Part shown: in pieces, positions 35,622 to 47,938 of the stretch | Layout of the letters: each line of letters begins with the position of its first letter | How positions within the stretch are numbered: the first letter of the stretch is position 1 | Assembly (NCBI GenBank): GCA_025667525.1 | Contig: CM046877.1 | Location: 263,659,706 to 263,723,705 of the forward strand | DNA: 64,000 bases | Source of the DNA: Glebionis coronaria | Taxonomy: Eukaryota; Streptophyta; Magnoliopsida; Asterales; Asteraceae | Direction of reading: 5' to 3' | Position numbers and translations under genes: made by a program | Notes under the pieces: model-generated | Database searches by the model: none | What the model was told of the DNA's origin: nothing | The model's input: the letters and a program-made list of their open reading frames with translations, nothing else

Positions 35622-38600
35622 TGTGAAAAGTCTAACATTTTCAGGTAGTGAAATATTTTCTCGTATAATATTTTGAAACTTATTTTTGTGTTGGTTGACG
35701 AACTCACAATTTACGGATTTAAATTTGGGCTTACGTGCATAATTTGGCGTCTTTTACGACTAAACCAGAAACCTTAAGATTACGTATTTACGTTTTTGAA
35801 CTCCGTTTTTGATGAGACAATTTTTATTGGATTCGTTTTGTGACGATGATTCATAATTTATAAAAACGTTTTTCGTAAAACGACCCGAGGGAACGCAAAT
35901 CGAGAAAACTAGAATCGAGAAATACCCGTAAACTAGTGAGATGGGACAAAACACTTTGCCCCACCCCACTAGCTTATATGGGACGGCAATATTGACACCA
36001 CCACACATAGGTGGCATCAAGTTAGCAAGTTTACACAAGTGTAAGCTTGTGCTTACACCTTAAGCTAACCATTTCCACTTTAACACAAAACTAGCAAATG
36101 GTTTCATTTCTACCATTTCCTTCCATGCAATCCACTCTAAAACTCTCTCAATATCTCCCTCCTTGCCGTCCCAAATAAAGCAACAAACACCATCATTGAT
36201 CTTTTCTAGCCACAAACCACATGTTTACTAGTCCTATTAAGGTGTTTCCTTGAAGCCTTGATCATTTGGTGGCCATATAAACAACTTTGGAGGTTATTTT
36301 CTTGTGTCCTAGGGCTGATTTTCCAACCTATGTTCTTGATATTTGATGGTCTTGGAGATACTTGTTGTGTTCATCAAGTTCTTGCCTTCCTAAAATAAGA
36401 AATCCACTTGGATTGGTAAAGAAGATCATCCTCTACATTTTTCTCTTATTATTTTGTAAAGAACAAATGTATTTTCTTTCATTTTGTATATGTATATGAT
36501 GTATATATGATGATAAAAATGTTGTGTGGGGATCAAGTGTTGATAAACATGCTTAAAAATGATGATAACTATAAGAAATGAAGCTAAAATCTTGACTAAT
36601 TAGTTGGCTGTATAAAAACAGTAGATAACTAAAAGATGAACTGATAAAATTGCATGGTTTGATCCATTTACAGTAAGTAGATGATGTTATACACATGTGA
36701 GAGTTGGCCATGCAATGGAATCAAAATAATGAGTGAGATATGATCAAAACAAGTTAGGTGGTATAATCTGAATAAGCAGTTTTGTAGGGACTGTTAAGGC
36801 AACTTAAACTCAAAATGGGCAGTAGCTATAACTAAGTTATATGTAGCACATATTATGAAGAAGTTGTCATCCAAAAATGAGCTTCTAAGTCATTGTAGAA
36901 CTCTAGATATGGTAAAAATGGTGAATATGAAGTTAAAAATCAGATTTTGGAAATAATGTTTATTATTATTATATAAGCACTCACATTATAACTTATAAAA
37001 TGTAAAAATATAAACCCACTAACTTATAGAACTTATTTATATAAATGTATAAAAGGTTATATAAATGGGTAAATTATATAAATGGTGGTAAAAATAATAT
37101 TTATAAGTAATAAAAACTATAAACTTGATTTTTACGACTTTTTCGGCTATCGCCGTAAAATTAACGTTTTTCATCAAATAAAACTTAGACGACCAAACCC
37201 GTCTAATGTAAAGTTTATAAAAGTTATATACTGATGTATAAGTAACTAATACAAGTAAAAACCGATAAAACCCGAACTATAAGAATTACGGACATTTACG
37301 AGCTAAATAAACGTATTGGACTAATAATTGGACTTAATAAGATAAAAACTTGTAAAAAGAATTATTTGGGCTTAACCCATTTGGGCCCTACATGAAAGAT
37401 ATATATACTGATCATATAGGTATAAAATGGGTAAAAACAAGTAAAAGAACTTATAAAAGACTTAATGAACTTAAAATAGGTAAAATCGGTAAAACTAGTG
37501 AACTAGTAAGACGTTACCAAAACGTAAACACTAAAATGAGTAAAAGAGGATTTATAAACCCACTTGATCATCATCATATGTACAAAAATCACATATATGT
37601 ATATTGTTATTTTGATAAAAGTCATTGGACCGAGTCTAAGACCGATTATTATTTATATAGGTTTCCGTGACCGAAGCACGCCCGTAGCCGATAATCCGCC
37701 TTTCATTAAGAACGTGAGTTCATAGCCTCGCACTCTTTTAAATGTTTTATAAAATAATTTGTAAACCCGCGAGGGAGATAACATGCTAGATTTTTATAAA
37801 AATAGAACACAAGTAGTCCCGATTGTATGCTAAATGATATGGACCCGAATGATGCTATGACCCTATATTCGAGACTAAAAGGATTATTAGTAGTTAGGTT
37901 ATGTCACTTGAAGTCCCATTAGCATGAATTGTGAACTACCGGGTTTTGGTAGACGCTTATGAATTTGATAGTACTATTTGGGGACGATCACCCTAGTTCG
38001 CGCCTTGACGGTTGATCCCCGTCGTACCACATTGATTGGTAAGCGAATTTATGTATGAGAAGATTCCATAGCGTGATTTTTGTGACGACACGCTAACTTA
38101 GATGGGCAAATTGTTTGTCGGGTTCGCGGCCCGCTGTTTTCACAGTAAGGTAACAATGTCATGCGGCTAATAATAATCCTATACAATATACAACGTATGC
38201 TATAAGACATAAATAATAAACAATAACGACGCTATTACGATGAATATATTACCTATCATGGTAATATAGAGACTACGGTCTCATGGACGGTTTCAGATGT
38301 ATGCATGATTTATATATTGCCTGACTAGCAATATGTGGACTTACTTCCGATATTATACTTGTGTTCTGATTTTAAATAAATGTAAATGATTGTTTTATAT
38401 AACGGTTTTCATTAAACTCTATGAATTCACTCGGCATTCGCTGATATGATTTTTGCATGTTTTCTATCTCAGGTGCTTGAAGGTAATCCGGATGGAGATC
38501 GACTCTGATGGCCCACACTTAATATTAAAAATGTTCATTCGATCTGTGTTTTGTAAACTTAATGACCTGTATAATTTGGGACCTGTTGTACACTTTTGAA

Positions 38601-38737
38601 ACTTTTTATCGAATGAATGTTTGTTAAACCTTGTACAACCATTTTTATGTGTTGTCTATGATTGGAGTTATTGTGCTATCCCGTAACACTCTGAAAGACC
38701 CTTCCGCTGTACCGATACGAAAAATGAGAGTGTTACA
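35622..38737 (+). repeat. 5' LTR of near-intact chromovirus
   Basis: 3,116 bp, TGTGAAAAGTC...GTGTTACA. Blocks shared with the decayed relative include the region around 35745-35880 and the splice-site-like motifs at 37714 and 38472. A TATA-like TTATATAGG lies near 37653-37661, about 55 bp upstream of the candidate donor. Confidence 0.85.
37714..38472 (+). other. Candidate LTR leader intron (near-intact chromovirus)
   Basis: The donor GAAC|GTGAGT is at 37714 and the acceptor TTTCTATCTCAG ends at 38472, for a 759-bp span. The region before the acceptor (about 38416-38472) carries the block AACTCTATGAATTCACTCGG and a CTGAT branch-like motif, as in the other subfamilies. The 3' LTR copy has the same sites at 46915 and 47673. 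Confidence 0.5.
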
Positions 38738-38740
38738 GTT

Positions 38741-38752
38741 TGGTATCAGAGC
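38741..38752 (+). other. Primer binding site, tRNA-iMet type
   Basis: TGGTATCAGAGC, three bases after the 5' LTR end. It is an exact match to the standard plant initiator-Met primer site. Confidence 0.9.
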
Positions 38753-39034
38753 TCTCGTTGTAGAGAACAAAAGATTTTAAAAACCAAGGTTTTGAACAAA
38801 ACTTTTCAAAATCTTTTGACAATGAACATTTGAGAAAATATTTGAAAAAAAAAATCTTTTGACTATAACGGTGCCAGAGATCTCCGACGTTACCAACAAG
38901 CCCTATTGAGAAGATATATATTTTGATATATATAATATAATTTATATATATGTATATATCGTGATTTCATTATGTAATTGTTTAACTAGTATGTTATCCT
39001 AATACGAGATATATATATATAAATGCAGATTGTC

Positions 39035-39973
39035 ATGGCTGACCCTAATATTCCTGTAGAAAACCATGCTATTCCCGAACCTAATATAGAAGATGATCCT
39101 TATTTAGACTTAGTTAGGACTAGGAGATCAGATTGCCCCTCAGGATGACTTAGTGGAGAATGAGATTGAGAATGTGGGTAATGAGAATGTGGATATTGAG
39201 AATGTGGATATTGAGGACGTGGATATTGAGAATGTTGATATTGAGAACAATGATGAGATTGGGTTAGATGAGTTAGATGATGAGATTGACGACGAGGATG
39301 TCGAGGAAGATGTAGGTATAGATGTTGAGGTTGATGACGATGAGGAAGCTGAGCTTATTTATCCGTATGATGTTCCAAAGGGCGAGCCTTTGCCCCCACC
39401 AGTTTGTTTGTCTGATTCTGAGGATGAGTTACCTAGGGATGAAATGTCTGAATCGTCTGAATCTGATTCTGAATCAGAGAAGGATGAGGATGACGAGAGG
39501 CTACTCATATTGATGGTCTTGCACCATGGGCCTTGAGACGTGATCTAGATGCTTCCCGTGTTAAGAGTTGTGTGACAGAGATTGGATTAGGTGTTGTTCA
39601 GACTCAGGTTGCTTATTTGGATTCGAAGACTAAGGTTGGTGAGAAAGAGCGGGAATTGCTTAGTTTGGATTTGAGTGATGTAGAACGTGGTTTGAATGAG
39701 GCTTTTAGGAGGTTATCGGTGTTGGAAAGTGGTAAGTATGCTGCTATGAAGAGAAAGGTGAATTCTATGGAGATTCAGTTGAGTGTGGCTCGTGCGATGC
39801 GTGAGAAAGCTGAAAAGGAGCTGAATATATCTGTGGGTTGGAATAGTAGATTTTATGCTGATATGGTTGAAAGAGGAGTAATCCGTAAGCGCCCAGCTGA
39901 AGATGTGTCTAGTGATCGTCCGGCGAAGATCCAGAAGACGATGGATGATGGACCATCTGGCGGTTCTCAGTAG
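39035..39973 (+). pseudogene. Extra ORF upstream of gag (acidic repeats + coiled coil), broken
   Basis: A likely start ATG is at 39035 (MADPNIPVENH). A one-base shift near 39115-39120 leads into an acidic middle part (39120-39530) with about four tandem NVDIE pentapeptides and Asp/Glu runs. A second shift near 39490-39530 restores the first frame for the C-terminal part (about 39500-39973). That part is rich in heptad-like Leu/Ala/Lys spacing, a probable coiled coil (about 39570-39830), and ends in a basic KRPAED...RPAKIQK segment before the stop at 39973. Total length is about 310 codons. It lies between the primer site and gag on the sense strand. I recall ORFs with acidic-then-coiled-coil layout ahead of gag in some Asteraceae Gypsy elements. 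The role is unknown. Confidence 0.6.
39184..39252 (+). repeat. 15-bp tandem codon repeat (NVDIE)
   Basis: About four and a half copies of a 15-bp unit, GAGAATGTGGATATT and variants, encode an acidic pentapeptide repeat within the extra ORF. Confidence 0.8.
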
Positions 39974-40259
39974 ACCAGTCTGTATTTAGTAGTGACCTTT
40001 ATATCTTTTGTGTTTGTAGCTTTGATTGAACCGACTTGTTAGTAGTAGACTTGGCACGAATTTTGAGTGTATATAGTGCTAGAACTTTGATATGGATGTA
40101 CTAAGACAATACTTTTGTTTCAGATCGAATGAAATATGTATCTTATCTTGAATTCCATATTGTGCCTTATTTGTATCTTGATTATGAATTCGATCCGTAT
40201 TATATGAATCCTTTGTTGGATGAATGCTTAATACTTTGAAATTGTGGAATTATAGAACT
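39974..40259 (+). other. Spacer between extra ORF and gag
   Basis: 286 bp, AT-rich. I see no coding sequence. The gag start ATG follows at 40260. Confidence 0.6.
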
Positions 40260-43200
40260 ATGCCGCCCAAGAAGGCTGTGACTGAGGATGATGTACGTAG
40301 GATTATTACGGAGCAAGTTACCGCATCTATGACAGAATTTATGGCAAATGCTAGAAATGAAGCTGGCGGTAGTGGAGCTGGCGGTAGTGGAGCTGGCGGT
40401 AGTGGAGCTGGCGGTAGTGGAGCTGGCGGTAGTGGAATTGGCGGTACTAATGTGAATGTGAATGCTAATAATGTGAATGCTAATGCTGGAGGAAATATAG
40501 GAGGACTTGGAACGAATGCACCTGAAGTTGGTGGTTGTACTTATGTCACGTTCATGAAGTGTGAACCTCTACCTTTTAATGAACTGAAGGTGTTGTAGGA
40601 CTAAGCCAGTGGATCGAGAAGATTGAATCGGTGTTTAGGATTAGTAAGTGTAAGGAGGAAGATAAGGTGACTTTTGCTATGGCTACTCTTAAAGGTCGTG
40701 CGTTGACTTGGTGGAACGGGAGAATTGCTTTCATGGGTCTTGATGCTGCTAATGCTACTCCTTGGGCTGAAATCAAGAAGTGGATGACTTTGGAGTTTTG
40801 TCCTCGTAGTGTGATTATTAGGTTAGAACAGGAGTTGATTCATTTGAGAATGAAAGGTGTGGACATTGATAGTTACACGAATCGATTCCATGAGTTGGCC
40901 TTGCTATGTCCTCGATTGGTTGAACCCGAAGAGATCCGAATTGAGCAATATGTGAAAGGGTTGACCAGGAATATCCGGGGGGACGTGACATCATCGAAAC
41001 CACTGACCATTGATGATGCTGTTCGAATGGCTTACCAACTCATTGGACAGATAATTCAGGATAAGGAAGATGAAGCCCGTGTAGGTGAGAAAAGAAAGGG
41101 AGACGGTGATCGTGTAGATAGAGGTGATAATAGGAAGAATTTCAATCGCCGTCAGAACAAGAGAAAGGGGAATGCAAATGCTCTTACCAACAATGCACCG
41201 CGCAACGATGATAGATGTCCTAAGTGTGGCAACAAGAGGCATCCTGGCGACTGCTGGAAGTGCCGAAATTGCGGAAAGCTTGGACACAAGGTTGAAAGGT
41301 GTAAGAAGGGAACCATTTGCTTCAACTGTAATGAAGAAGGTCATAGGAAATCGGAATGCCCCAAGTTGAAAGCGATTGTACCTGGAAGAAACCCCCAGGG
41401 TGGTATCTACCAACTTGGAACAATTGAGGTGAAGAAAGAGGATCCGAATGTCGTTACCGGTACGTTTTTACTCAACAATCATTATGCTGTTGCTTTATTC
41501 GATTCGGGTGCCGATAAGAGCTTTGTATCCACTAAATTTAGTGCCCTTATTGATATTGAACCTGTTGAGATAAGTACCAGTTACGAGGTGGAATTGGCTG
41601 ATGGTAAATTAGTGAAAACTAATAAGCTATTAGAAGGATGCTCTCTAAATCTCTTGAACCATTCCTTTCCGATTGATTTGATGTTAATAGAATTAGGTAG
41701 TTTTGATATTATTATTGGTATGGATTGGTTGTCGTTGAATAATGCTACTATTTTATGTGGAGAGAAGAAGGTTAAGATTCCTCTTAGGAATAGGACGTTA
41801 GTAATTGATGGTAGTCGAGGTGAATCCCGTTTGAAAATCGTTTCATGTATTAAAGTCCAAAAGTACATCAGGAACGGTTGTGAGTTATTCTTAGCTCAAG
41901 TGACCGGGAATGAGTCTAGGGAGAAACGATTGGAAGATGTACCTATTATTTGTGAATTTCCTGAGGTATTTCCTAAAGATTTACCCGGACTTCCACCGAT
42001 AAGGCAAGTAGAGTTTCGAATCGATTTAATTCCTGGTGCTGCACCGGTGGCACGTGCGCCTTACCGATTAGCCCCTTCTGAATTAAAGGAGTTATCTGAG
42101 CAACTTAAGGAGTTGTCTGATAAAGGTTTTATTCGACCGAGCTCGTCGCCTTGGGGAGCTCCAGTCTTGTTCGTTAAGAAGAAGGATGGATCTTTTCGTA
42201 TGTGCATTGATTATAGGGAACTGAATAAGTTGACAATTAAAAATCGATATCCTTTACCTAGGATTGATGATTTGTTTGATCAACTGCAAGGATCTAGTAT
42301 GTATTCTAAGATAGATTTGCGGTCTGGATATCACCAACTTCGCGTCCGTGAAGAAGATATTCCTATAACTGCATTTAGAACTCGTTATGGACACTATGAA
42401 TTTCAAGTAATGCCATTTGGGTTAACTAACGCACCTGCGATTTTCATGGATTTAATGAATCGAGTGCGCAAGCCCTACTTGGATAAATTTGTGATTGTGT
42501 TTATTGACGATATTCTAATCTATTCTAAGAATGAAGATGAACATAGAGAACATTTGAGGATTGTTTTGAAGTTGTTGAAGGATGAAAGATTGTATGCTAA
42601 GTTTTCGAAGTGTGATTTCTGGTTAGATTCTGTGCAATTTCTTGGTCATGTGATTAACAGAGATGGAATTCATGTTGATCCTGCAAAGGTTGAAGCTATT
42701 AAGAATTGGTCTGCACCGACAACGCCAACGGAAGTGCGACAGTTCTTAGGATTGGCTGACTATTATAGGCGATTCATTAAATAATTTTCTTTGATAGCTA
42801 AACCCTTGACTAAGCTTACTCAGAAGAATAAACCTTTCGTTTGGGGAAGTGATGAAGATGGAGCATTTCAGACATTGAAGCAAAAATTATGTAGTGCGCC
42901 AATCTTACCATTACCCGACGGAAGTGAAGATTTTGTAGTGTATTGTGATGCATCTCTTAGAGGTTATGGAGCTGTTTTGATGCAGAGAGAGAAAGTGATA
43001 GCTTATGCTTCTAGGCAATTAAGGAAGAATGAGGAGAATTATACTACTCATGATCTTGAGTTAGGAGCTGTGGTCTTTGCTCTTAGGTTATGGAGACATT
43101 ATCTGTATGGCACCAAGTGTACGGTATTCACCGATCACAAAAGCCTACAGTATATTCTCGACCAGAAGGAATTGAACATGAGGCAACGAAGATGGATAGA

Positions 43201-44782
43201 GTTGTTAAGTGATTATGACTGTGATATAAAGTATCACCCAGGAAAAGCCAATGTTGTTGCTGATGCGTTGAGTAGGAAAGATAGAGAGCCTATCAGGGTG
43301 CGTTCTCTAGTCTTGACCGTGCACAATAATTTGCCAGAGCAAATTAGAAATGCGCAAATAGAAGCTTGTAAGAAGGAGAATTTTGTTAATGAAGGGTTCC
43401 GAGGAGAAGGAGATCCTTTAAAGGTTAGAGCTGATGGAGTGAAATGTTTAAGAGGTCGCATGTGGATACCTAAGTTTGGAGGCTTAAGAGATTTGATTAT
43501 GTTAGAATCCCATAAATCTAAGTATTCCATTCATCCGGGATCTGATAAGATGTACCATGATTTGAAGAAGTTGTATTGGTGGCCGAATATGAAAGCTGAC
43601 ATAGCTATGTATGTTCTTCAATGCTTGACTTGTGCTAGAGTTAAAGCCGAACATCAAAAACCATCAGGACTACTTCAACAGCCAAAGATTCCTGAATGGA
43701 AGTGGGAGCGAATTACGATGGACTTTATCACCAAGCTTCCTAGAACATCATCTGGAAACAATTCGATTTGGGTTATTGTCGTTAGACTGACCAAATCAGC
43801 ACACTTCATTCCGGTTAAGGAGCAGTTCTCACTGGAGAAGCTGACTCGAATATACCTTGATAATGTTGTATGCAAGCATGGAGTGCCTGTATCGATCATT
43901 TCAGATCGAGATCCTAGATTCGCATCGAATTTTTGTAAATCTCTCCAAAGATCTTTGGGAACGAATCTCGACATGAGCACTGCTTATCACCCCCAGACTG
44001 ATGGGCAGAGTGAAAGGACGATACAAACACTGGAAGATATGTTGAGAGCTTGTGTGTTAGACTTTGGTAAGAATTGGGATAAACATTTGTCGTTAGCAGA
44101 GTTTTCGTATAACAATAGTTACCATTCTAGTATTAAGGCTGCACCGTTTGAAGCTTTGTATGGTAGGAAGTGTAGATCTCCTGTATGTTGGAGTGAAGTT
44201 GGGGATACCCAGCTCACGGGACCGGAATTGATCCGGGAGACTACGGAGATGATAGTTCAGATTAAGAAGAGGTTGTTGACTGCCCGTAGTAGACAGAAAA
44301 GTTACGCGGATGAGCGGCGGAAGCCAATGGAGTTTGAAGTGGGTGACCGAGTAATGTTGAAAGTATCGCCATGGAAAGGCGTTATCAGATTTGGAAAACG
44401 AGGAAAATTGAATCCCCGTTATATTGGACCCTTTAAGATTTTATCTAGAGTAGGTCCGGTGGCTTACAAACTAGAGTTACCCCCAGAACTTCACGGTGTT
44501 CACAACACATTCCATGTATCTAATCTGAAGAAATGTCTAGCAGTGAGTGATGAGAAAATTCCGTTAGGTAAGGTTCGAATAGATGGGAAGTTGCATTTTA
44601 TCGAAGAGCCCGTAGAAGTTATGGACCGTGAGGTAAAGCAACTGAAACAAAGTCGGATACCTATTGTCAAGATCCGATGGAATTCAAAGCATGGACCGGA
44701 GTATACATGGGAACGAGAGGATGAAATGTGGAAGAAATATCCGCACCTCTTCGATTTCAATAAGAAACGGACATCCAAATGA
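40260..44782 (+). pseudogene. Chromovirus gag-pol polyprotein (one frameshift, one stop)
   Basis: Start ATG at 40260 (MPPKKAVTEDDVRR). Gag runs to about 41400 with an AGGSG repeat, a WW-containing block (ALTWWNGR), and three zinc knuckles: [13 protein letters not shown] (short HX3C form), [14 protein letters not shown] and [14 protein letters not shown] (about 41215-41360). Then come protease with DSGA (41501-41512), RT with [17 protein letters not shown] and FIDD (about 42500), RNase H with [11 protein letters not shown] (about 42950), integrase with HHCC (about 43510-43640) and the MDF, SDRDPRF and [11 protein letters not shown] blocks (43720-44015), and a chromodomain (44600-44760). A one-base loss near 40570-40585 shifts the frame in gag. 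A TAA at 42782-42784 lies between RT and RNase H. Everything else is in frame, so the gene died recently. Confidence 0.9.
40371..40445 (+). repeat. 15-bp tandem codon repeat (AGGSG) in gag
   Basis: Five near-identical 15-bp units (GCTGGCGGTAGTGGA) encode AGGSG. The related minus-strand element at 51349-61385 lacks this expansion at the same gag position. Confidence 0.85.
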
Positions 44783-44810
44783 AATGGATCACGAGGACGT
44801 TGATCCCTTT

Positions 44811-44823
44811 TAGGAGGAAAAGC
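44811..44823 (+). other. Polypurine tract of chromovirus
   Basis: TAGGAGGAAAAGC directly precedes the 3' LTR (TGTGAC). It is the expected plus-strand primer site. Confidence 0.7.
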
Positions 44824-47800
44824 TGTGACAAGTCTAACATTTTCAGGTAGTGAAATATTTTCTCGTATAATATTTTGAAACTTATTTTTGTGTTGGTTGA
44901 CGAACTCACAATTTACGGATTTAAATTTGGGCTTACGTGCATAATTTGGCGTCTTTTACGACTAAACCGGAAACCTTAGGATTACGTATTTACGTTTTTG
45001 AACTCCGTTTTTGATGAGACAATTTTTATTGGATTCGTTTTGTGACGGTGATTCATAATTTATAAAAACGTTTTTCGTAAAACGACCCGAGGGCACGCAA
45101 ATCGAGAAAACTAGAATCGAGAAATACCCGTAAACTAGTGAGATGGGACAAAACACTTTGCCCCACCCCACTAGCTTATATGGGACGGCAATATTGACAC
45201 CACCACACATAGGTGGCATCAAGTTAGCAAGTTTACACAAGTGTAAGCTTGTGCTTACACCTTAAGCTAACCATTTCCACTTTAACACAAAACTAGCAAA
45301 TGGTTTCATTTCTACCATTTCCTTCCATGCAATCCACTCTAAAACTCTCTCAATCTCTCCCTCCTTGCCGTCCCAAATAAAGCAACAAACACCATCATTG
45401 ATCTTTTCTAGCCACAAACCACATGTTTACTAGTCCTATTAAGGTGTTTCCTTGAAGCCTTGATCATTTGGTGGCCATATAAACAACTTTGGAGGTGATT
45501 TGCTTGTGTCCTAGGGCTGATTTTCCAACCTATGTTCTTGATATTTGATGGTCTTGGAGATACTTGTTGTGTTCATCAAGTTCTTGCCTTCCTAAAATAA
45601 GAAATCCACTTGGATTGGTAAAGAAGATCATCCTCTACATTTTTCTCTTATTATTTTGTAAAGAACAAATGTATTTTCTTTCATTTTGTATATGTATATG
45701 ATGTATATATGATGATAAAAATTTTGTGTGGGGATCAAGTGTTGATAAACATGCTTAAAAATGATGATAACTATAAGAAATGAAGCTAAAATCTTGACTA
45801 ATTAGTTGGCTGTATAAAAACAGTAGATAACTAAAAGATGAACTGATAAAATTGCATGGTTTGATCCATTTACAGTAAGTAGATGATGTTATACACATGT
45901 GAGAGTTGGCCATGCAATGGAATCAAAATAATGAGTGAGATATGATCAAAACAAGTTAGGTGGTATAATCTGAATAAGCAGTTTTGTAGGGACTGTTAAG
46001 GCAACTTAAACTCAAAATGGGCAGTAGCTATATCTAAGTTATATGTAGCGCATATTATGAAGAAGTTGTCATCCAAAAATGAGCTTCTAAGTCATTGTAG
46101 AACTCTAGATATGGTAAAAATGGTGAATATGAAGTTAAAAATCAGATTTTGGAAATAATGTTTATTATTATTATATAAGCACTCACATTATAACTTATAA
46201 AATGTAAAAATATAAACCCACTAACTTATAGAACTTATTTATATAAATGTATAAAAGGTTAATTAAATGGGTAAATTATATAAATGGTGGTAAAAATAAT
46301 ATTTATAAGTAATAAAAACTATAAACTTGATTTTTACGACTTTTTCGGCTATCGCCGTAAAATTAACGTTTTTCATCAAATAAAACTTAGACGACCAACC
46401 CGTCTAATGTAAAGTTTATAAAAGTTATATACTGATGTATAAGTAACTAATACAAGTAAAAACCGATAAAACCCGAACTATAAGAATTACGGACATTTAC
46501 GAGCTAAATAAACGTATTGGACTAATAATTGGACTTAATAAGATAAAAACTTGTAAAAAGAATTATTTGGGCTTAACCCATTTGGGCCCAACATGAAAGA
46601 TATATATACTGATCATATAGGTATAAAATGGGTAAAAACAAGTAAAAGAACTTATAAAAGACTTAATGAACTTAAAATAGGTAAAATCGGTAAAACTAGT
46701 GAACTAGTAAGACGTTACCAAAACGTAAACACTAAAATGAGTAAACGAGGATTTATAAACCCACTTGATCATCATCATATGTACAAAAATCACATATATG
46801 TATATTGTTATTTTGATAAAAGTCATTGGACCGAGTCTAAGACCGATTATTATTTATATAGGTTTCCGTGACCGAAGCACGCCCGTAGCCGATAATCCGC
46901 CTTTCATTAACAACGTGAGTTCATAGCCTCGCACTCTTTTAAATGTTTTATAAAATGATTTGTAAACCCGCGAGGGAGATAACATGCTAGATTTTTATAA
47001 AAATAGAACACAAGTAGTCCCGATTGTATGCTAAACGATATGGACCCGAATGATGCTATGACCCTATATTCGAGACTAAAAGGATTATTAGTAGTTAGGT
47101 TATGTCACTTGAAGTCCCATTAGCATGAATTGTGAACTACCGGGTTTTGGTAGACGCTTATGCATTTGATAGTACTATTTGGGGACGATCACCCCAGTTC
47201 GCGCCTTTACGGTTGATCCCCGTCGTACCACATTGATTGGTAAGCGAATTTATTTATGAGAAGATTCCATAGCGTGATTTTTGTGACGACACGCTAACTT
47301 AGATGGGCAAGTTGTTTGTCGGGTTCGCGGCCCGCTGTTTTCATAGTAAGGTAACAATGTCATGCGGCTAATAATAATCCTATACAATATACAACGTATG
47401 CTATAAGACATAAATAATAAACGATAACGACGCTATTACGATGAATATATTACCTATCATGGTAATATAGAGACTACGGTCTCATGGACGGTTTCAGATG
47501 TATGCTTGATTTATATATTGTCTGACTAGCAATATGTGGACTTACTTCCGATATTATACTTGTGTTCTGATTTTAAATAAATGTAAATGATTGTTTTATA
47601 TAACGGTTTTCATTAAACTCTATGAATTCACTCGGCATTCGCTGATATGATTTTTGCATGTTTTCTATCTCAGGTGCTTGAAGGTAATCCGGATGGAGAT
47701 CGACTCTGATGGCCCACACTTAATATTAAAAATGTTCATTCGATCTGTGTTTTGTAAACTTAATGACCTGTATAATTTGGGACCTGTTGTACACTTTTGA

Positions 47801-47938
47801 AACTTTTTATCGAATGAATGTTTGTTAAACCTTATACAACCATTTTTATGTGTTGTCTATGATTGGAGTTATTGTGCTATCCCGTAACACTTTGAAAGAC
47901 CCTTCCGCTGTACCGATACGAAAAATGAGAGTGTTACA
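44824..47938 (+). repeat. 3' LTR of near-intact chromovirus
   Basis: 3,115 bp, TGTGACAAGTC...GTGTTACA, then the TAAAC duplication. It carries the same candidate splice sites (46915 and 47673) as the 5' LTR. Confidence 0.85.

Larger units (their letters stand above)
35622..47938 (+). mobile_element. Near-intact Tekay-type chromovirus
   Basis: A 12.3 kb element inserted in the RT region of Copia unit C with TAAAC on both sides (35617-35621 and 47939-47943). LTRs are 3.1 kb (35622-38737 and 44824-47938), differing at about 28 positions by eye (about 1%). Behind the 5' LTR sit a perfect tRNA-iMet primer site, an extra ORF, then gag-pol with chromodomain, then the polypurine tract TAGGAGGAAAAGC. 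Pol order PR-RT-RH-IN-CHD is Ty3/Gypsy. The chromodomain and sequence style are those of the Tekay (Del) lineage. It is dead, but only through a few lesions. Confidence 0.9.

Noticed and set aside
37392..37670. 92-residue frame repeated at 46593-46871
   Set aside because: It lies inside the chromovirus LTR and is AT-rich, with no domain. It is present twice because LTRs are paired.
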